A stretch of DNA of 64,000 bases from Plasmopara viticola (GCA_001695595.3 MBPM02000039.1:248001-312000), one strand, 5' to 3'. Shown: positions 21,224 to 33,670, counted from the first letter of the stretch. The notes: generated by a model not told the origin, from the letters alone. Program-made: numbers and translations.

Positions 21224-23169
21224 TTATGTTTTTCATTCGTAGGGATAAGTAGAAGTTATTGTCCACGTGGTTTGATAAAACTACAAAGACTGATTTTCAA
21301 ACAATGCACACATAACTAAAGCAGTGCTTACTTCTTGGCAAAGATTTGTTTTTTTGCATGAGAAAGTTCCGTTTTGAGTTGCCTGTGATAAAGCATAAGC
21401 AGAAAAAATAACACAAATATCGATAAACGGCTGCTACTCTTTTGAACAAGAGTCTGCTGGAGTCTTAATGCTACAAAAGTCATTCTTATGATAAGTTTCT
21501 TAGCACTACTTCATGTCCTTTCCCTAAGAACCTGGACAAATTCCTCGCATGATTAGCATGGCTAGCATTGTACTCGCGCAGAGAACGGGCCACCTTCGAC
21601 CAATTTCAGGCTTTTTTTGGCTCATGATGTAAGCAAAATTGCAACGGCTGCAACTGTCTTGTGATCCTCACAGATTCCATTCCCGCATACAAAAAAGCTA
21701 AGGCTTTTATCTACTCTGACACATGGGCTGGCGCAAAATATTTGCCTTCAGCATTGCTTTTTGAATCCTAAGCGGGCCTCGGGAGCCGAGTAATCGTCTT
21801 CGAAAGCGGCTACAAACAAGCATTTTGTCAAAATATGTCCGGGAGAAAGCTTGAAGTGGTTGCAATTAGTGTGTACCCAGACGCTAAAACATTATCGATG
21901 CGTTTGACGGTCCTGCTGGTATCATTGCCTGCTCCCAAAATACGCCACTAGGCGTACTATCCGCCATAAAGGTATTTCCTGACTCTTTAATTCGGATTTG
22001 GTAGTAATTATCGATTGAAGCTTGTCACCTATACAATGTGTGGTCAAACTTGTTGTTAAGCAGTACGTTCGTTTTTGAATCGGCCTTTGAAAACACGTAC
22101 CAATTTACAGCTCATTGATTATAAAAGTTATGGTCGTTAGAGCACAGAAAATCGGTGACAAATATGAAGTTCCGATTCCAATCGTTGGCTTTGGCAAGAA
22201 AGATATTAATGAGCTTGCGTTTCTCTCGTGGGCCATTGTAAACAAATTTTTAAATAGGTTTGTACTCTCTTGCGAGTCTAAAATGTATCCATATTTCCAA
22301 CAACGTAGTTCCATCATTAAAAACAAAATGCCAGCAATTTATATCTTGTAGCTCATCTACTACGCCATCAAGTTGAGTACGCCATAACAATCCAAAGCCA
22401 TTGGTTCATCGCTTTCCTCTAAAACTAAATATATAATTGTTCATAGTCGGCTTTGTACTTATGCTCTTTAAACATCCATGATACTGTACGACATTTTTCA
22501 ATTTGCACCCTCAAGGTATCACCGTTGCGTGTCCTATCCTTGTAGGAAAATGCCTTCTAAATACTAGTACATGTGTGTTTAATTTTAGTTGAAGGGCAGT
22601 AATTCACGCGCCTCTCGTTCTGCTAGTCATTTCCAATGCACATCTTGACTAGTATAAACAACAAGAAGGTATTCAGTGTGACCGCGTGATTGTAAAATCA
22701 AGCGGCATTTCTACCACGAATTATGGTAATTATAGCCGTGCTGTTAATAGCGCCACAACATCGGTGTACTACGTGGGACTGCAATCTCAATTACGCGGGA
22801 GCTTCGACTCATTCGTGCTGATTTGCCACTCCCGTGGTGTGAGTTTCGATCAGGCCAGAGCCCAATAGCTTGAGCACGTGATAGTAATGTGCAGCTTACA
22901 TTTACCGCCCCACACCAGATGATACAACTCTACGACTCATGGCCTGAAAAGATTGCCCTATTACTTGGTTTGACTATGAAAAAAAGGGCTTCGCCCGCGC
23001 TTTTGATCAACATGGTTATTGGTAGCCCCAAATCCCAAGAAGCATAGCAGCATATCACGCCGCTGCTTCGCGTCCGCGTCGTCCGTCCGTTCGCCCACTA
23101 ACCGTACGCCCAATCAGTACAAACCACGTCGTAACTTTTCACTCAAGCTCTCGCGTCCCTCTCCGTGTC

Positions 23170-25059
23170 ATGTGGACGGCCCTTGCCGTCGCCTCCATGG
23201 CATTGTCGAGTCTATCGACCGGCATGACCATGGTGAGTCTCCGGCGGAGCTGGGATCTTCACGTGTCCAGTGTTCGATGGCTCTTCTTCTTCTTTTTCCT
23301 CTACTTGTGGCTATGGAGCAGCGCACGTGTCTTGTATCTCCTCTATGTCAGCATCAACCCGATCGCGACGTCCACGTCCGACTATTCGTCGTCGGCTTCA
23401 AACGACGCTGACATTACGTACGATCGCTACAGTAGCATGGGTATTTACACGGTCCTGCAGCTCGAAGAAACCCACGATGTCTTTGCCACGGTGGTATTGT
23501 GCTTTGGCGACGCGGCGCTCTTTGGGGTCGCCCTCTGGATGTTTCCGCTTACGTTTGAATTAGCAAATATTGCCGCCAAGTCCATGGACCGAGGGGCCGA
23601 GAAAGAGCGGAAACAGATTCGACTGTACGCATGGACCGTCCATTCGTGCGTCTTGAGCTTTGCGCTGATTGAATTGGCAGTGGCGATTGTCTACGAGGGG
23701 TACACGCAGTATACGCAGCGGTGTCTCTTGGGGGTCTACATTGTGCAAAGTATCAGTTTTCTCTACATGATTTGGCTCATTGTGCGCCTCAAGGTGGGCG
23801 GCCGAAAGTATGAAAATGTACAAGGACAGTTTGTCACGTCCCCCGTGTACCAACGCCTCAAGCGCATTGTCATTGTGTATGCGCTCTTTTCTTTACAATT
23901 TCAACTGGCCACTGCCGTCATGTACGCATCCATGGACCACGAAGAAAAGTTATTGGATTTAATCAGTGTCAGTTTACTCGTCTACCATCTCTTAGGGTTG
24001 GCTCTTGCAGTCACGACCATGTGCAGTCAAGCTTGCGTCCTCAACATGTGCCGCTCGTGTCTCCCCGACGACATTGAAGCTCAAGTTCAAAGTCGATTCC
24101 TCCAAGGAGGTGATCTCTTGTCGCCTCGCGATACGCAAATTCTCATTGAATCAGCCGAGCCACCGCTCGTGAATCCCGTCTTTGTCTTTACCGACATTGA
24201 ATCGTCCAGTGCCTTGTGGGCAACGGGCGACGGGCTCGTCATGCAGCGTGCGACTGAAATCCACGACAATATCCTTCGTTCGTCTTTAATGAAGTACCGA
24301 GGATACGAAATCACTACTGCAGGTGACGCCTTTCAACTCGCGTTCCACACAGTGCGCGAAGCTGTAGAGTATTGCTTGGACGTTCAACTGCAGTTGCTCG
24401 TGGCCAATTGGCCCAAGGAACTCCACGGCATGTTGCCAGCCACGAGGAAACAACGTGCAGGTCACCGATTGATTTTTGGAGGTCTTCGGGTTCGTATGGG
24501 CATTCACGATGCGATTGAAGCCGATGGCGCTTTAATCTTGGACGTGCACGCCGTGACGGGGAAAATGATTTATACTGGAGCGTCCGAAGTCATTGCGAAC
24601 GAAGTGGGCGATCTTGGCGATGGAGGGCAAATCCTAGTCACCAAACGGGTAGCCGACTGGCTCGTAATGTACGAAGATCTCGTGGCCATTGATTTTATTG
24701 TCGATCGAGTCGGCGAGTACTCGATTCCACAGATTAAAGCAAAGTTAGAAGTCTACCAAGTGTTGCCAGAAGTGCTTGCAGGCCGTAAAAAGATGTTTTC
24801 GACCATTTTAAAGAAACGGCGGGCCACCACCACGTCGTCGCTCTACTCGGTTGCCTCGAGCAACCGCTCGCGATTGTCGAGCAATGCGGGCCAACATCCG
24901 CTGCCTGAACAACGACGACGAATGTCTCGACCGCAATTAATGGTACCCCCCTCCGATTGTGTACCGGTACAAGGAGGTCTCAGTCGTTTTGGACGCGTCC
25001 AGCGATCGTTCTGGCGAATCGATCATGGCTCGTTCTACACGCGCGCAACCAGCATGTAA
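23170..25059 (+). CDS. 7TM receptor-like protein with C-terminal class III cyclase domain (copy 3)
   Basis: 629 residues from ATG 23170, with TM1 beginning immediately (MWTALAV). TM helices lie at about 1-22, 38-62, 102-130, 150-172, 180-205, 228-252 and 265-290. Conserved loops are MDRGAEKERKQIRLYAW and GRKYENVQGQFVTSPVYQRL. The cyclase domain (about 335-505) has Asp342 (FTDIESS) and Asp386 (TAGDAF) for metals and GLRVRMGIHDA; Thr382 replaces the purine-selecting Lys, and Val474 and Glu478 replace the Asn and Arg. After the domain a Ser/Arg/Pro-rich tail of about 90 residues carries several RRxS-like stretches that could be kinase targets. It is the closest relative of copy 4, which follows directly on the same strand, suggesting a recent tandem duplication. 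Confidence 0.87.
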   Translation: MWTALAVASMALSSLSTGMTMVSLRRSWDLHVSSVRWLFFFFFLYLWLWSSARVLYLLYVSINPIATSTSDYSSSASNDADITYDRYSSMGIYTVLQLEETHDVFATVVLCFGDAALFGVALWMFPLTFELANIAAKSMDRGAEKERKQIRLYAWTVHSCVLSFALIELAVAIVYEGYTQYTQRCLLGVYIVQSISFLYMIWLIVRLKVGGRKYENVQGQFVTSPVYQRLKRIVIVYALFSLQFQLATAVMYASMDHEEKLLDLISVSLLVYHLLGLALAVTTMCSQACVLNMCRSCLPDDIEAQVQSRFLQGGDLLSPRDTQILIESAEPPLVNPVFVFTDIESSSALWATGDGLVMQRATEIHDNILRSSLMKYRGYEITTAGDAFQLAFHTVREAVEYCLDVQLQLLVANWPKELHGMLPATRKQRAGHRLIFGGLRVRMGIHDAIEADGALILDVHAVTGKMIYTGASEVIANEVGDLGDGGQILVTKRVADWLVMYEDLVAIDFIVDRVGEYSIPQIKAKLEVYQVLPEVLAGRKKMFSTILKKRRATTTSSLYSVASSNRSRLSSNAGQHPLPEQRRRMSRPQLMVPPSDCVPVQGGLSRFGRVQRSFWRIDHGSFYTRATSM

Positions 25060-25786
25060 GTCGGGTATTAACTTAATTTAATAAAATTACACTCCGTTTT
25101 GTGCACACCAAACTTAATAGTCATGATTGAGACTTTACTTAACTGAGATGCTGCAGTACTAACGTCCGTGGTGCGCTTACTTGTCGCTTAATTTTCGATC
25201 GATTCGCTAAGTCGGCTGCGACAGTGCGGAAAGCATCCGTCTGGCAAGAACATTACAAACACTCTGACAATCCCACTGTCCTCGTCACTTTGATCTCGGG
25301 GCCATAGAGATGGAGCTTAGTAAGGCAGAGGAGCCATGGTTGACGCATGGAGCACTCGACCCGTTGCAAGCAAGTGACTGCTCCTGGATGCGTTAGGGTA
25401 AAAAGGGGTAAAGTGTAACAGTGGTGCTATAGAGCGCTTTGGTTTCACAAAGCTCTGGAACTTTACGGCCAAAATCTACACTTTGTTCTTGAAATTCCTC
25501 TGATGATGGAAAGTGACCTTTTAGTCGATATTATAGAAGACCTAGAATAGCTTTACCTAATGGTATGGAACTAGTCGCTACACTGTCTTGGTCAAAGCTG
25601 CTGAATCGTATCACTACGAGTTGCTTCAGAGCAAGAGTCGGAATTTCTTGTCTCCGTCCCGCTCCTCGGCAAGTGGTGCGTCCACTCAAACAAGAAACTT
25701 GCAAAAGTTCGGACGGCTTCTCCACCTGCCAATAAAGTCGCACGCGGCTTCCAATAATACTCACCGAACGGCGCTTGCCCGATTTG

Positions 25787-25805
25787 GCCATTCCTTCAAT
25801 TTGTC
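25787..25805 (+). promoter_or_regulatory. Oomycete core promoter (Inr + FPR) of cyclase copy 4
   Basis: GCCATTCCTTCAATTTGTC is a near-perfect match to the combined oomycete initiator (TCATTCC-like) and flanking promoter region (CAATTTG). It ends about 16 bases before ATG 25822. It lies inside the in-frame upstream extension and therefore argues that translation starts at 25822. Confidence 0.7.
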
Positions 25806-25821
25806 GCTTGGATCGTGGCAA

Positions 25822-27736
25822 ATGTGGACGTGGCTTGTCCTCATTACCCTCAGTGCGTCCTGCGTCGCCACCGGCATCACAAGTTATAGCCTGCGACGGA
25901 GTTGGGATTTGCAGGTTTCAAGCGTCCGGTGGCTTTTCTTCATTTTTTTTCTCTGCTATTTCGTCTTTTGCTTTGGACGCGCTGCGTACTTGATTGTAGG
26001 CCTCATTAAGCCGCTCAAGTCCACGTCTGAGATAAGCACGCATCTACTGGCGAACCAGTACAGCAAACTTGGCATCTTTGCCGTCTTGCACTTTAAAGTC
26101 TCCCATGACGCGCTCGTGACGACACTGTTGGTATTAGGGGACAGTGCCCTGTTTGCTGTGGCCGCCTGGACCTTTCCTCTGGCGTACGAGCTTGGCCTCA
26201 TTGCCAATCGATCGATGGATCGAGGGGCCGAGAAGGAAAGAGAGCAGATTCAGTGGTATTTACGGCGCGTGTGGATTGTTGTCGCAGCGTTTGTCGTCGT
26301 CGAGACGACGCTCGCAGCAGTGAGAAAAGGGTACACGAGCTATACACAACGGTGTCTGCTTGCGGTATACACGGTCCAATTCACGAGCTTCCTCTTTATG
26401 GTTTGGAATCTGGTACGTCTCAAGTGCGGCGGCCGAAAGTATGAGAACGTACAGGGTCAATTTGTCACGTCGCCCATTTATCAGAGACTGTCACGCATCA
26501 TGTACGAAGAAAGCAGGCTCTTTCAGTTTATTGTACCATACTAATGTCATAATGTTGTGGCTTTCTAGGATGATTTACGCCATCTTTGCCATGCAATTCC
26601 AGCTTGCCTCGGTGGTGCTGTACGCCTTGCCAAGTGATGAGCATCGATTGGTAGACTTTATAAGCGTCAGTGCTGTGATCTACTCCATCACGGGCCTAGC
26701 GCTCGCGGTGACCACCATGTGCAGTCAAACGTGCGTTCTCGAATCCTGTCGTAAGTGCCTTCCCGACGATGTCGAAGCGCAAGTGGAAGCACGACTGATG
26801 CAACCGGGAGAGTTGCTCTCACCAGTAGACACGCAGTTACTCGTTGACTCGGCCGAGCCGCCTCTCGTGAATCCTGTGTTTGTCTTTACCGATATCCAAC
26901 AGTCGAGTGATCTTTGGGGAGTTAACGATGGCCTCATCATGCAACGCGCCACTGAGATCCATGACAATATCTTGCGCTCGTTGCTCATGAAATACCGAGG
27001 CTATGAAATCACGACGGCAGGCGACGCGTTTCAATTGGCGTTCCATACAGTTCGCGAGGCCATTGAGTATTCGTTGGATGTGCAAATGCAACTCTTAGTT
27101 GCGCCTTGGCCCAAAGAGTTGCATGGATTGTTGCCTGCCACCAAGAAAGTGCGGGCGGGGCGCCATCTTTTGTTCTGTGGACTGCGTGTCCGTATGGGAA
27201 TCCACGACGCCGTGGACTCGGATGGTCCGCTGGTCTTGGACGTTCACGCTGTGACGGGCAAAATGACGTACACGGGCGCATCCGAAGTGATTGCCAATGA
27301 GATTGGCGATCTCGGCGACGGTGGCCAGATTTTGATTACGAGACGCATTGCGGATTGGCTCTATATGTATGCAGACCTCGTGGCGATCCCGTGTACCGTC
27401 GAGCGCGTTGGCGTGTATACTGTGCCCATGATTAACGCGTCGGTGGAAGTATTTCAAGCCATCCCGGTCGACTTGGCGAAACGCAAGGGAAAGTTTAGGA
27501 CGACACCGAGGAAGCGTGTGACTGTGCATCCATATGGCAGCAGCCACTCGCTCTGCGATTCTATATCTGGATTAAGCAGTGCAGCAGCGGAACGACGGCG
27601 TAATTTGAATGCGTGGCGAGAACGCCGTCGTCAGCTCGAACAAAGTGCGCTCAGTCGTCATGCGTCTTCTCGGTCGCTGCTAGGAGATCAGAAAATTTAC
27701 CATGAGTGTGGCATTACGCGTAATAGTAGCTTGTAA
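25822..27736 (+). CDS. 7TM receptor-like protein with C-terminal class III cyclase domain (copy 4, one intron)
   Basis: Exon 1 is 25822-26501 and exon 2 is 26569-27736, giving 615 residues. ATG 25822 (MWTWLV) aligns with the start of copy 3 and is preceded by a core promoter; the frame stays open back to a TTG at 25588, but there is no ATG there. Splicing out 67 bp restores RIMMIYAIF at TM6, aligning residue for residue with RIVIVYALF in copy 3. Loops are MDRGAEKEREQIQWY and GRKYENVQGQFVTSPIYQRL. In the cyclase domain Asp335 (FTDIQQSS) and Asp379 are kept, the Lys position is Thr375, and the Asn/Arg positions are Val467/Glu471. The Arg/Ser-rich tail resembles that of copy 3. If the intron is retained, the product stops after 240 residues inside the TM region. 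Confidence 0.85.
26502..26568 (+). other. 67 bp intron private to cyclase copy 4
   Basis: GTACGA donor, TACTAAT branch-point-like element about 28 bases before the end, and TTTCTAG acceptor. The intron interrupts the codon for Met in the TM6 region (phase 2). The three paralogues have uninterrupted sequence at this point. Confidence 0.8.
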
Positions 27737-28062
27737 ATTATTACTTTAAATTTTTAGAAATATACGGAAAAGGGGGGAAGGTATCGACAGCTGCTCTACC
27801 GGTTGCATGGGTGTACAACATGACGGTAATTCGGCTATCCACTGTCTGGTAATTGAGAAGAAAAGTGTACGACAAAATGTTCCATGTGCTCTTTCTAATC
27901 TCTTGTTGTGAACACCACTGTAAGCATGCCCGTTTTCTCGCCCAGAGTTTGTCGCGCTTATGTCTCTTACCAGCTCTCTTGCTGTTGGTCCCGTGGCTGC
28001 ACTGGCTTCATACGTGCGTGCTGCTCAAAGCTTGTTCGTGCATTCTCTAAATCAATCCCACA

Positions 28063-29289
28063 ATGGCAAAGCGCGTGATCACCGCCGCAGTGGCCCTTGG
28101 TCTCATTGACGCGAGTCCTCTTGATACTGGCATCTGCTACGCACCGTGGCATCATGAAAGTGTCACGCCCGACGTCGTTGGCAAAGACTTTAGTCAAATT
28201 AAAGAGTACTTTACTAGTGTTCGGACGTTTCAAGCCCTCTTTGGTAGCGTCAACGCCATTGACGCAGCGGCAGCGGCAGGTCTCAAAGTGGCTGTTGGGG
28301 TCCAACTCACGGATCCAGCGCTCATTGACGCCGAGATCCAAGCTGTGTGCGACGGATACAAAGCAAACCCGAGCGCCGTTGAGGCCGTGTACGTGGGGAA
28401 CGAGAACCTCAAGAACCGGGAGTTTGGGACGTTTACCGCGAGTCAGCTCATCGACTACATAAATCGTGTCAAAACGTGCGTGGGGTCCACGCCCGTTGGC
28501 TCTGTGCAACGCATTAACGAGTGGCTCTCAGCGGAAGAGGCCGCGACGCTCTCGGCAGCGTGTGATGTCATGGGGGTCAACATTTATCCGTTCTTTACCA
28601 ACGGGAAGCAAAAGGCAGTGGAAAAGTTGCAGACACAGTGGGAGCAATTGTCTGCTAAGTATGAAACGACCAAGTTGCACGTGACGGAAACGGGGTGGCC
28701 GACCCAAGGCGAGAGCTACGAATCGAACGTCCCGTCCCCAGAAGCGATGCAAGAGTATTTCAACGACTACTTGGCGTGGTCCAAGAACGTGCCGAAAGGG
28801 TACTGGTTTATGATGTACGACACGACTAAGAGTTACACTAGCGCCGAGTACGAGAAACACTTTGGCTTCTTCACTGCCGTAGGCGCGTTAAAAGTCGCCA
28901 TTCCAGGCGGCGATGGCGCAGATATGAAGCCCAACGCGACGAATTCAGGGAGTGGCTATACTTTTCAAAATGACAAAATTGGCAATGAAGCGGCCGGAAA
29001 GGTTGGCGCAGAGAGGAAGCAAACCAACGCGACGAGTTCAGGGAGTGGCTATACTTTCCAGAGTGACAAGATTGGCAATGAAACGGCCGGAACGGTCACC
29101 CCGTTCGCTGGAACCTGCACAGAAATCATCTCATCGGGGGACGCTGAGAACGGGATCCAAATTGTCACGGACGCAAGCTGCGCCAAAGGAGGCGTGGGGT
29201 GCATGGACGAAATGTGCCGATACTGCCAAGAGAAACCCACGGAACAATCCAAGGTCTTTATCCCGTGCACGGAGTTTAAGGGAAAGTGA
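28063..29289 (+). CDS. GH17 endo/exo-beta-1,3-glucanase, secreted (GH17-1)
   Basis: 408 residues from ATG 28063. A short N-terminal hydrophobic stretch ([14 protein letters not shown]) may be a weak signal peptide. The GH17 barrel follows, starting GICYAPWHH. The acid/base is Glu114 in VGNEN and the nucleophile is Glu209 in [18 protein letters not shown] and YWFMMYD are the other family marks. After the catalytic domain (about residue 285) come two copies of a 31-residue unit ([19 protein letters not shown]; 93 bp period from 28933 and 29026), then a Cys-rich C-terminal segment with eight Cys. It acts on beta-1,3-glucans, either the oomycete wall itself or plant callose; which one cannot be told from sequence. 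It has two paralogues in the window, both on the other strand. Confidence 0.88.
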   Translation: MAKRVITAAVALGLIDASPLDTGICYAPWHHESVTPDVVGKDFSQIKEYFTSVRTFQALFGSVNAIDAAAAAGLKVAVGVQLTDPALIDAEIQAVCDGYKANPSAVEAVYVGNENLKNREFGTFTASQLIDYINRVKTCVGSTPVGSVQRINEWLSAEEAATLSAACDVMGVNIYPFFTNGKQKAVEKLQTQWEQLSAKYETTKLHVTETGWPTQGESYESNVPSPEAMQEYFNDYLAWSKNVPKGYWFMMYDTTKSYTSAEYEKHFGFFTAVGALKVAIPGGDGADMKPNATNSGSGYTFQNDKIGNEAAGKVGAERKQTNATSSGSGYTFQSDKIGNETAGTVTPFAGTCTEIISSGDAENGIQIVTDASCAKGGVGCMDEMCRYCQEKPTEQSKVFIPCTEFKGK

Positions 29290-32200
29290 GGAAGCGGTGG
29301 AGGCATGAAACGGTTCGGCTTTTGATTGTCTTTTTCGTGGATAGAAATGTTTTCCCTTTTCGGCTTTATGCTGTTATATTTGTCTGTTAATAAAAAAAAA
29401 ACCGTTTACTTAAAAAGTGATCGAATATTTTGATCGCGCGGCGTTCGGTAGAAAATTGCTGCTGACCATAAAAGCACTTTTGGGAATAGCGTTACGGTTA
29501 CCTACATTTACTGAATTATAGGCACAATAATAAAATTCAGGATGGATGAAACCACCTCCTCGTATTTGTCATATCAGCAGTCTCGTGAAACGTTTGATAA
29601 TTAAAATAAGCCTGAAAGGCAGTCTTGTATGCAACCTTGCAGCAGCTGCGCATTAGTTGACAAGTGAAACGGCTTTCAAGGCAGTCTATGTTTCGGTTTA
29701 TGCGAAATTTTAGCCGATTAAGCTTAAGGCAACTGTTCACATTAGAAAAGTTAGAAATTAATCAAAATGCTACGAAGATGACCTCAATCATGGCGCGTGG
29801 CGTTCGCACTCTCGTTTCTGGGAATATAAAATCGAAATCTGAGAAATCACACCCGTACGAAATATTTTAATACGAAGTTTTCGTTTCGTGAAAACAACAA
29901 TGTTCTTTTGAAAAGCTTTGAGCTCTACCAGTGCTCGCACTTTTTTGCCTGCAAGCAATAAAACGCTAAGGTCATAAATATAGTCGGGAGGAAGGAAGCT
30001 GAAGACCTTCATTTGGGTACCACGACAACATCAATTTGATCGAGTAACTCTTTTTGGAATCGATGCAAACTCCAGGGTGTAACGATTTGAATGCTAGCCG
30101 TATTAGAAAGAGTGTTTCACTTGTGGAAGCTAAAAGCGCATCTCGCCCACTTGGTGGGTCGAAGACAACTCACCTAATAATCGGCTTGGCTTTGGCACAA
30201 CATCAAGCCAAGCGCTAAGACTTTATCGGCCTAAACAACAGATAATCGGGCCGTCATGTGCCTCTAGAAGTAATTATGAAATTCTAGATCGTCGTCTCCT
30301 GGGCCAATGACCTAGGCAGGATCTTCCGAAATTACCCTCTAATGGAGCAGACTGTATGCGCATTCGTAGTGATGCATGTGTTGTCGTTATCGATGGAGTA
30401 ACAACACGACTTTAACTGCAGCGAGGAGTCGTACTAATGGATTTCAATTGGCATGATTCCTTGTTTAACATATTTAGGAAGCTATTGACTTGACTTACAA
30501 ATTTATAATCACATTAATCTTACACTCAACGCAAAAGTTATGCCCTGCATGCAATGACTACTTGCAAAGCTTAATCATAGCCAAATTTATCAAAATGCAT
30601 AGTAGCGACGCTTGGCCGTTGTCGTACCCAGCAAAGCCAAAACAAGTGCCTGTTGAAGGCTTTCCTTGATTCAATGAAAAACAATTTTGTTGTACGATAA
30701 ATTTCTTTTCTAAACACACACGGGCTTACACAGACCCACCAATACATGTGTGTAATATTGGGTATGCCTACATATTAAGCAAATCTGTTTAAGATCGTGT
30801 CGTAGGTCGATCTGCGATAGCTATTACCCTCGCGAATATTGCTCAAATTCTATGGCCCAAGTAATGACTTATTTCCTTCATGACGGCTATAGACGAAAAT
30901 CCGTAAAAGTGTACGAGAATGAAAGCCCGTTATGGTTATCGCAGTTGTGTGACCAGACTGCTACCCGCCATGGGTCGTTCGACTGTTAGCCACTTCATTC
31001 GCATATTTAATAGGTCACTTGACGCCGTGAGGGATACTTCGAATGCCCCATTTCAAATAAAGGAGAGTCTTCTATAATATCTGGGGCATGATACAAGTGT
31101 ACTTGTGCACGTTCTTACATGGCACGTCCTGACTCACAATTCGAGTCGGTAGAGATCGCGCATTTGTAAGTTAAGCCTGCCGACTTCTTTCCGTACGAAT
31201 TATTTACAAGCACAAAAGGCAGCAGCAAGTGAGGGTTTCGACATCACATACTTTCTTTATTTTTCGACTGGGCACACCGCTTCTTCTTTTTGTGATTGAC
31301 GTCTTCTAAACTGAAGGTGGAGCATCTGTCAGCAAGCTTTCAGTATCTTTCAGCGAGCCAAAAGATCACTTTGTTGGCTTTCCCCAGACAAGATCGGATC
31401 ATATTTCGCATTCGAATCAGTAAATGCTGCTTTGATTGACAACACTTATGCTTAACTGTAGTTAGCGGTCCCATCGACATCGCTAATTCAGAATTCTAAT
31501 AGTTATCCATGTAGGAATTATATAGGGGCAATCATTTTTGTGTCATGAAGAGCGCTACTTCCAACAGCGCTGCATGCGTGCAAATAAATGCACGCGAGAT
31601 GTATATAAATATAAATGCTTGGGGTGTGGAATCCGGTATGGAGGCCGTCAGATTCCTCACTTTGCAAACATCTTCACATAGATCGCTTTGCAACGCCATA
31701 AGCTGGACGTTATTGCAGTCGATGAGGGAGAAGCGAGCCATCTTGCTTATACTAGGCATATTAAAGCTACCAACGGAACCGTTCCGATCACGACAAAAAC
31801 TCATTTTTACAATTTGTGTTGGTGAAGTTTTGAGTGCATCGTTTCAGTACTAAATATACTTGTTATCTATTTGAACTACGCATTATTAAGCGCATCAGGG
31901 TGGTCTTGCCTCAATCGCAACCCTTGATTGCACGAACGACAGTAAAAATAGCAAACGTCACAACAGAGTAGATCCTGTTATAACCAGGAGAACATTGGAA
32001 ATCAAGTCCGTAGGATAAGTAAGTGGCTGCAACAGATGAGGAGAGGGATGGTCTTCATTGCTCGACAGACTTTAATGAAAACGCAATGGTTGCGGGTCAT
32101 AATTGCACGTACAAGTGTACAAGTGATCTTTTGTTGATCAAAATTTGGCGCTCCTCAAAATATCGCGCGTCGACGAACGACTGCGATCGATCCAAATAGA

Positions 32201-33670
32201 TTGCTTTAATCAACAAGCCGTCAATGATGACGGCCGTGTAGAAGTGGAAACAAAATTAACCACATGTGCTTTTCATCTAATATTGCGCGTATCGCCACCA
32301 TACCGGGGTCTGACGACAGAACATTTGCTTGTACTTATGTCGACATGTGCCTTTCTTTCGGGACTAGTTAAAGTGTGAGACGACGATAAAGTTTGAATGT
32401 GTAAATAATTGATAGCTGAGCTGAACCAGCTTAGCCAAGATTAAATCAACGATCACGAGAGCACTACCAATCCCACCTTTTTCAACTAATTAAAATGATT
32501 ATACGATGTTGCCAATAGCAAAGTACTAAGACTAGCTGCAATATTTTAGAGCATCGAGTGTAAAACATACAGGAAATTGTATCAGTTTTTATGGACTTAT
32601 GAAATTGAGCTATGAGTACGCCATTTTTGCTATCACTCTGCCTGATCGAATACATAGGTACGGTCTTGCTGTAATGTATTGTGTATCATAGGTGCAAGAA
32701 AATCGCACAAATGGTTTGCGAAAAGGCAGATCTGACGGTCACGTTAGAAATTTAAAAGCCGTCTAGGTAGCCCATTTCCCTTAATTTTGTGCACGATCTT
32801 TTCTATACGTTTTGCAGCCTGCACAGCTCGAAATTGTTTCACGGGGAGCTCAACTTCGTAGAATTAATGCTGTGACGGTTTGCGATCATTTCTTTACAGA
32901 AAAAAACGCTTTTGTATTTCTAGCATGGAGAGCACATTGACGCGGAGATAATTTTCGTTTAACTGAAATGCAAGCAAAGACTTAAATAATTTTCTACGCA
33001 GTTTAGTGAAAGTTGTCCACTGAACGGGAATTTAGATAGATATCATCTTTCTCTTGATAATAATGCTGTTGAGTCTGAAGTATTTGAAGTCAAATTATAT
33101 GGACAGGTGTCAAGATACGATGAAGTACTTATCGAGGCGCAAAAGGAAAGATGACAAAGGATTAAGATCTGTCGCTGCCCAATACTTCCAAATCCAGAAT
33201 TCTATTATGCTGGTAGGAACTTCATTTTGGCGGGTCAAATTCTTTATCGCGCGGGTTTGAGTAAGCCCACAAACCCACGCCTGTTTTATTTGTCTTTTTT
33301 AAAGGAATATAACTAATGAAACCGTCCTTTAAGGTGTACGATACACAGGTCCATATTAATGCCAATACTCTTCGAGCTTATCATTACTTTCCAGGATTTG
33401 TTAACGCTAAAATATTGATTCCCACCGTTACTTTCGATCAATTTCTTATGTAATGGAAATTCCAGTGGCCGAATGCAGCTTTGCAACCAAGCATACGCAA
33501 GAAAAGGCGTTAGATTTAGGGCGTCACTTTAACAATAAAACATTGCAAATGTTCAGAGAACTTGGCATCGAACGCAAGCATCTCCTAACACTGCACCTTA
33601 TATAAACAGAGGTGGGCTGATCTTTGAAAGCGGGAATGATTTGTATAATCTAATTTCAGTGAGATCAGGT
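29290..33670. other. Gene-poor AT-rich interval
   Basis: About 4.4 kb with only short unconnected frames. A poly-A run at about 29392 lies about 100 bases after the GH17-1 stop, near AATAAA-like sequence, and may mark the transcript end. At 33060-33260 two frames are open, one carrying CPILPNPEFYYAGRNFILAG; I cannot assign it. No repeat array or RNA gene is seen. Confidence 0.5.

Larger units (their letters stand above)
18542..23169. other. Gene-poor AT-rich interval with retroelement fragments
   Basis: About 4.6 kb without a supported gene. It includes an imperfect direct repeat (20557-20672) and a Gypsy RNase H fragment on the minus strand (21041-21223). Just upstream of 18541 a short motif (TTGTCAACTTGCTCACTGTC and a shorter AATGTCAACTTAGCTC variant) is repeated. 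Nothing else is recognisable. Confidence 0.5.

Noticed and set aside
25588..25821. 78-codon N-terminal extension of cyclase copy 4
   Set aside because: It begins at TTG, contains no ATG, is absent from the paralogues and overlaps the core promoter at 25787-25805.
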